DNA from: Pseudoscleropodium purum
Taxonomy: Eukaryota > Streptophyta > Bryopsida > Hypnales > Brachytheciaceae
NCBI GenBank assembly: GCA_963969395.1
Contig: OZ017796.1
Coordinates: 12,650,501 to 12,714,500, forward strand
Direction of reading: 5' to 3'
DNA: 64,000 bases
The first letter of the stretch is position 1, and every line of letters starts with the position of its first letter. Below the pieces are notes generated by a model. It had not been told where the DNA came from, ran no database searches, and saw only the letters and a list, made by a program, of their open reading frames with translations. The position numbers were made by a program, and so were the translations under genes. Shown here one piece after another: positions 60,994 to 64,000 of the stretch.

Positions 60994-63785
60994 TCAATAG
61001 GAAAACGTCGCCATAGATTTGGCACTCCACTGACAGCAAACAGTGGTCAGAAGCTTTCTGAAAGCTTCATTACTGCCATGCTGATCTACAATCTCCAGAG
61101 CTGAATGAAGTACAAAGACGCCACCTCCCATACGTCCAAGTTCAATCATGATAGCTGGATCCCGAATGTAGTCCTTCAACCAACACAACATTGTTTTCCC
61201 TTTGAGTTAGGCTTGCCATCTCTTATACTAAATGCAAATTGTATCAAGTTCTCACCCACACAGTTTTTCATTCATTTGTTCTTGCTAAACCCTAATGACA
61301 TCGTCTCAACGGAACTTCGCAGATTGATGAAACCTTTTTCGTGGAGTTGCATTGCAACAGGCTCCTTACCGTTTCTTTTGCATATTGTATTGCATATTCT
61401 TTTGGCATTGCAAAATCGTGTTTTCAAATTTCAAAACAACCCAATGCCAAGTCCGGTTTAGGGTTTGTTTAGGGTGAAAGCTTAGTTCAGCCTGCACTAA
61501 TTAAAATATATTACAAATAGAGTAACTAATCATACACTAATACGATGAATCAGTCAGTCAAAGAGGGCTACAAACCCATAATCCTTCTACTTGATGTGAG
61601 CCCATAGATCAACTGACATGTACATACATGGATGATCTTGATTTAGTAGACCTAATTGTGATGTCTGATAACCTTCATGAGCCTCCCAATTCTCAAGGTC
61701 ATCTTGTGCACGTATGCAATTTCAAGACAAAGTGGACGTACCTTCTCAGTGGTGACAAGCATAACCCTTTTGCACGAAAACCTCAATTGGAGCTGCTTCA
61801 ACACATCGCCAATTTCTCTCAGCTCCTGCAAATTTCCTCGTGTTATCTATGATCTATTATATTAAATGCAAATCGTGTCACAATTTCATCCATCATATAT
61901 TCTTCCACACAATTTTTCATTCATTCGATATTGCTAAACCCTAAATGATAACTAAACATCTTCTCAAAAATAAACAATATAATTAAACATTATTTTGAAG
62001 TTTGACTGTGTAAATAATTTCTAAACATCAAACCCAACATTTTCTCATTCAATGCAGACTGTGGAGAAAGCCCTATAGCACATCTATGCTTTGTTCCCTC
62101 AGGGACATTAGGGGTCAAAAGAGATCTCGTAAGTTAGAAAATGTAGATTTCATGGAGAAGAAGGAAAATAGACCATAAAGTTATGACATCAATTGCACAA
62201 ATTGAAACGCACAACTCACCTCATGCTTGAACGTGTGATGATCGCTAAAATCTAACCGCTCAACATGAGAAGCTCCTTCCTGGCAACTCCAAAACGCCCA
62301 CTCCATCCATAAGCCTGATAATTTCATATCATTTTCTTACGAACTAACTCTAGGTCACAAAAATCATACGGAGACTTCCCCTCGACATTATGCAAGGCCA
62401 CCACATGATCATTGTAATCATTGGGAGATTTCCCCACGAAGGATGGAGGATATTCTTTTTACGATATTGGCAACAAGTTCCTGAATAAGAGTGATTGCAC
62501 TGGAAAACACTGTTTTATTCTCTGGCCACCTCTTGTTGACATGTGCAGGATCAAACATCTTATCCAATATAACTTTCATAAGGAGAGATTACAGGATAGC
62601 CAGGCCATTGTAAGCACCTGTAAAAGGACGAGCTCAAGAGATTCTGGGCACCCCACCGCTGATACACAAAGGACCACAGCGTCTTTGACTATCAGTAAAG
62701 GAAGCTCTGATAGTGAGTTGCTTGGTTTTGTATGACTCCAGAAGGATAGAGGACGCATGTGACTGCTTAGCACAAGGGAGCTTTTCTTCAAAAAAGGCTC
62801 TAATGTACGCCTAACTGACTTTAGCTTCCCAGCTGGCACCTGCATACGCCCACATGTAACTTATCCCCATAAGTAACTTATAAGAGTTGCTAACAATTAA
62901 GCAATAAGAGCTCACGGTATTGTCACTCCAGATCTGCTTTAAAAAAAAGTGTTACAATTGGCAACTGCCTTAAATTCTGAGACAATTGACGCAGGTTTTA
63001 CATGGCTAGGTGTTCAAGGGAGCCTGAGGGGTTTGTATTAGTGAAGGAAAAAGAAGCGAGCGTACCAATTTAGAATGGTGGAGAACCACCACGTGTGCCC
63101 GCCTGAGTGCTTTAAATGACTCTCGTACAGGTCCTCGTGGTACAAGTTTCCCGTTTCCCCACAATGACACAGCGTTGATCATCACAATCTCTAAATTACG
63201 TTCCAGTGCCCAGTGCTGTATAAACCAAAGCATTCAGTACATGTGAGTCAAATTAAATCCATTCAACACAGTTAATAAACAAGCAACAGCATCATAAAAG
63301 TCTTAAAAGAGTGGCAAACACCTTGAGCCGAACTGCTAATTCAAGGAATAATCAGGATATCCAAGATGCTCCAATTCTCCGATACCTTCTTTCTTTGGCA
63401 CAAGTTCTCTCACAGTGCTAGAAAAATATGCACAAATTTCAAGCTCGAAACGCAGAATGCTGAAATGGATGCCACGGTCACCAGTAACCAGGATCAATGA
63501 AAGGAAACAGCTAATAAGCAAAAAAAACAGTACCAGCAGTGAGACCCTGACCTGCATCCCATCGTCAAGAATTGCGACCCCGGTGGTTTCTTCACAGGAT
63601 TTCCACATATGGTTCTTTGATTTCTGCGTAGTTATTGAATCAAGCCCATTGCAGGTTCTCCGTCCAACACTCTGTTGGAGAATGGAAAGCGCTACCTTTG
63701 CCCGATTTGACCCAACACCAAACCTAGTAGGGGTGTCTTGAAGGTGCATTTGAAGGAGACGCACTTCATCCCCTCCTCTGTAACC
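60994..63785 (-). CDS. LpxK: Tetraacyldisaccharide 4'-kinase (lipid A pathway), C-terminal exons
   Basis: The kinase adds the 4'-phosphate to the lipid A disaccharide; in plants the pathway is assigned to mitochondria. Six exons are inside the window: 63785-63552, 63215-63066, 62839-62618, 62279-62220, 61825-61742, 61173-60994. They encode the last 309 residues, and every intron is phase 0. Family text: GYRGGDEVRLLQMHL, RFGVGSNRAKVA, NLEIVMINAVSLWGNGKLVP, RGPVRESFKALRRAHVVVLHH, VLCVSAVG, HVERLDFSDHHTF, VMLVTTEK, DYIRDP, VFVLHSALEI. The DFSDHH block is the signature metal or substrate region. The N-terminal exons, including the expected Walker A loop and any targeting peptide, lie beyond the right edge, so an intact gene is likely but not proven. 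It is convergent with the BAHD gene. Confidence 0.92.
61205..61970. repeat. duplicated ~100-bp segment in the last two LpxK introns
   Basis: 61215-61310 and 61850-61965 share TAAATGCAAAT.GT.TCA, TTTTTCATTCATT and TTGCTAAACCCTAA, in the same order and orientation. In gene direction each copy lies just upstream of an exon (61825-61742 and 61173-60994). Confidence 0.7.
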
Positions 63786-64000
63786 CTGCAGGCTGTTACC
63801 TTAGACCGTCATTCGACACGTCTGTGGCATGTTTGACATGATTTTACATGATAAACTTCTACGAGAGAAAAAAACTAAACCCAAGACTCTGAACGCTGTA
63901 GTCATCACAACGCAGCATCGTTCCTTAAGAGTGGGCTTCATGATTTTGTAGCACATTTGTATAGGTCATATGGGGGCTTTCTTTCGTTCAATTTTATTTT
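63786..64000 (-). other. LpxK intron, cut by the window edge
   Basis: Sequence upstream (in gene direction) of the first visible LpxK exon, whose acceptor is CTGCAG just right of 63785. No further exon recognised before the edge. Confidence 0.6.

Overview
This is nuclear DNA of a land plant. Every gene has canonical GT-AG introns, and the gene set is plant-like: a long-form plastid ATP phosphoribosyltransferase, a SOG1-type NAC factor, a plant QSOX, a BAHD acyltransferase and a plant LpxK. Compact genes of moderate to high GC sit as islands in very AT-rich, TE-derived spacers. That suits a seed-free plant, with a moss or other bryophyte as my first guess, but the sequence alone does not fix the species.

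Layout: (1) 328-4005, minus strand: HISN1, first enzyme of histidine synthesis, 12 exons. (2) 4.6-23.7 kb: AT-rich gene desert with several small inverted-repeat (MITE-like) elements, one nested in another, a degenerate ~0.97 kb repeat and a 71-bp tandem array. (3) 25379-28201, plus: SOG1-like NAC transcription factor, 8 coding exons. (4) 28.9-31.4 kb: AT-rich spacer with a 115-bp tandem duplication. (5) 32454-36238, plus: QSOX sulfhydryl oxidase, 12 exons, one of them a 25-nt microexon carrying the CxxC site. (6) 37.4-42 kb: AT-rich spacer. (7) 43230-45588, plus: MOCOS-like PLP-fold protein that lacks the PLP lysine. (8) 47302-48177, minus: small VOC/glyoxalase-fold protein resembling DSI-1VOC. 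(9) 49-58.7 kb: AT-rich spacer with TTAA-flanked inverted-repeat elements, then a gene-free but less AT-rich stretch with several local duplications. (10) 58771-60417, plus: BAHD acyltransferase, 2 exons. (11) 60994-63785 and beyond the right edge, minus: LpxK (lipid A 4'-kinase), last six exons.

The genes do not form one pathway; they are independent housekeeping or stress genes. Exon joins were worked out by hand from splice consensus, reading phase and family similarity, and all joins keep phase. The most notable observations are a TTAA-bounded inverted-repeat family with piggyBac-like end structure but no transposase, a cleanly resolvable nested MITE insertion, the active-site microexon of QSOX, and the lysine-less MOCOS-like protein. 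No RNA genes, CRISPR arrays or intact autonomous transposons were seen.
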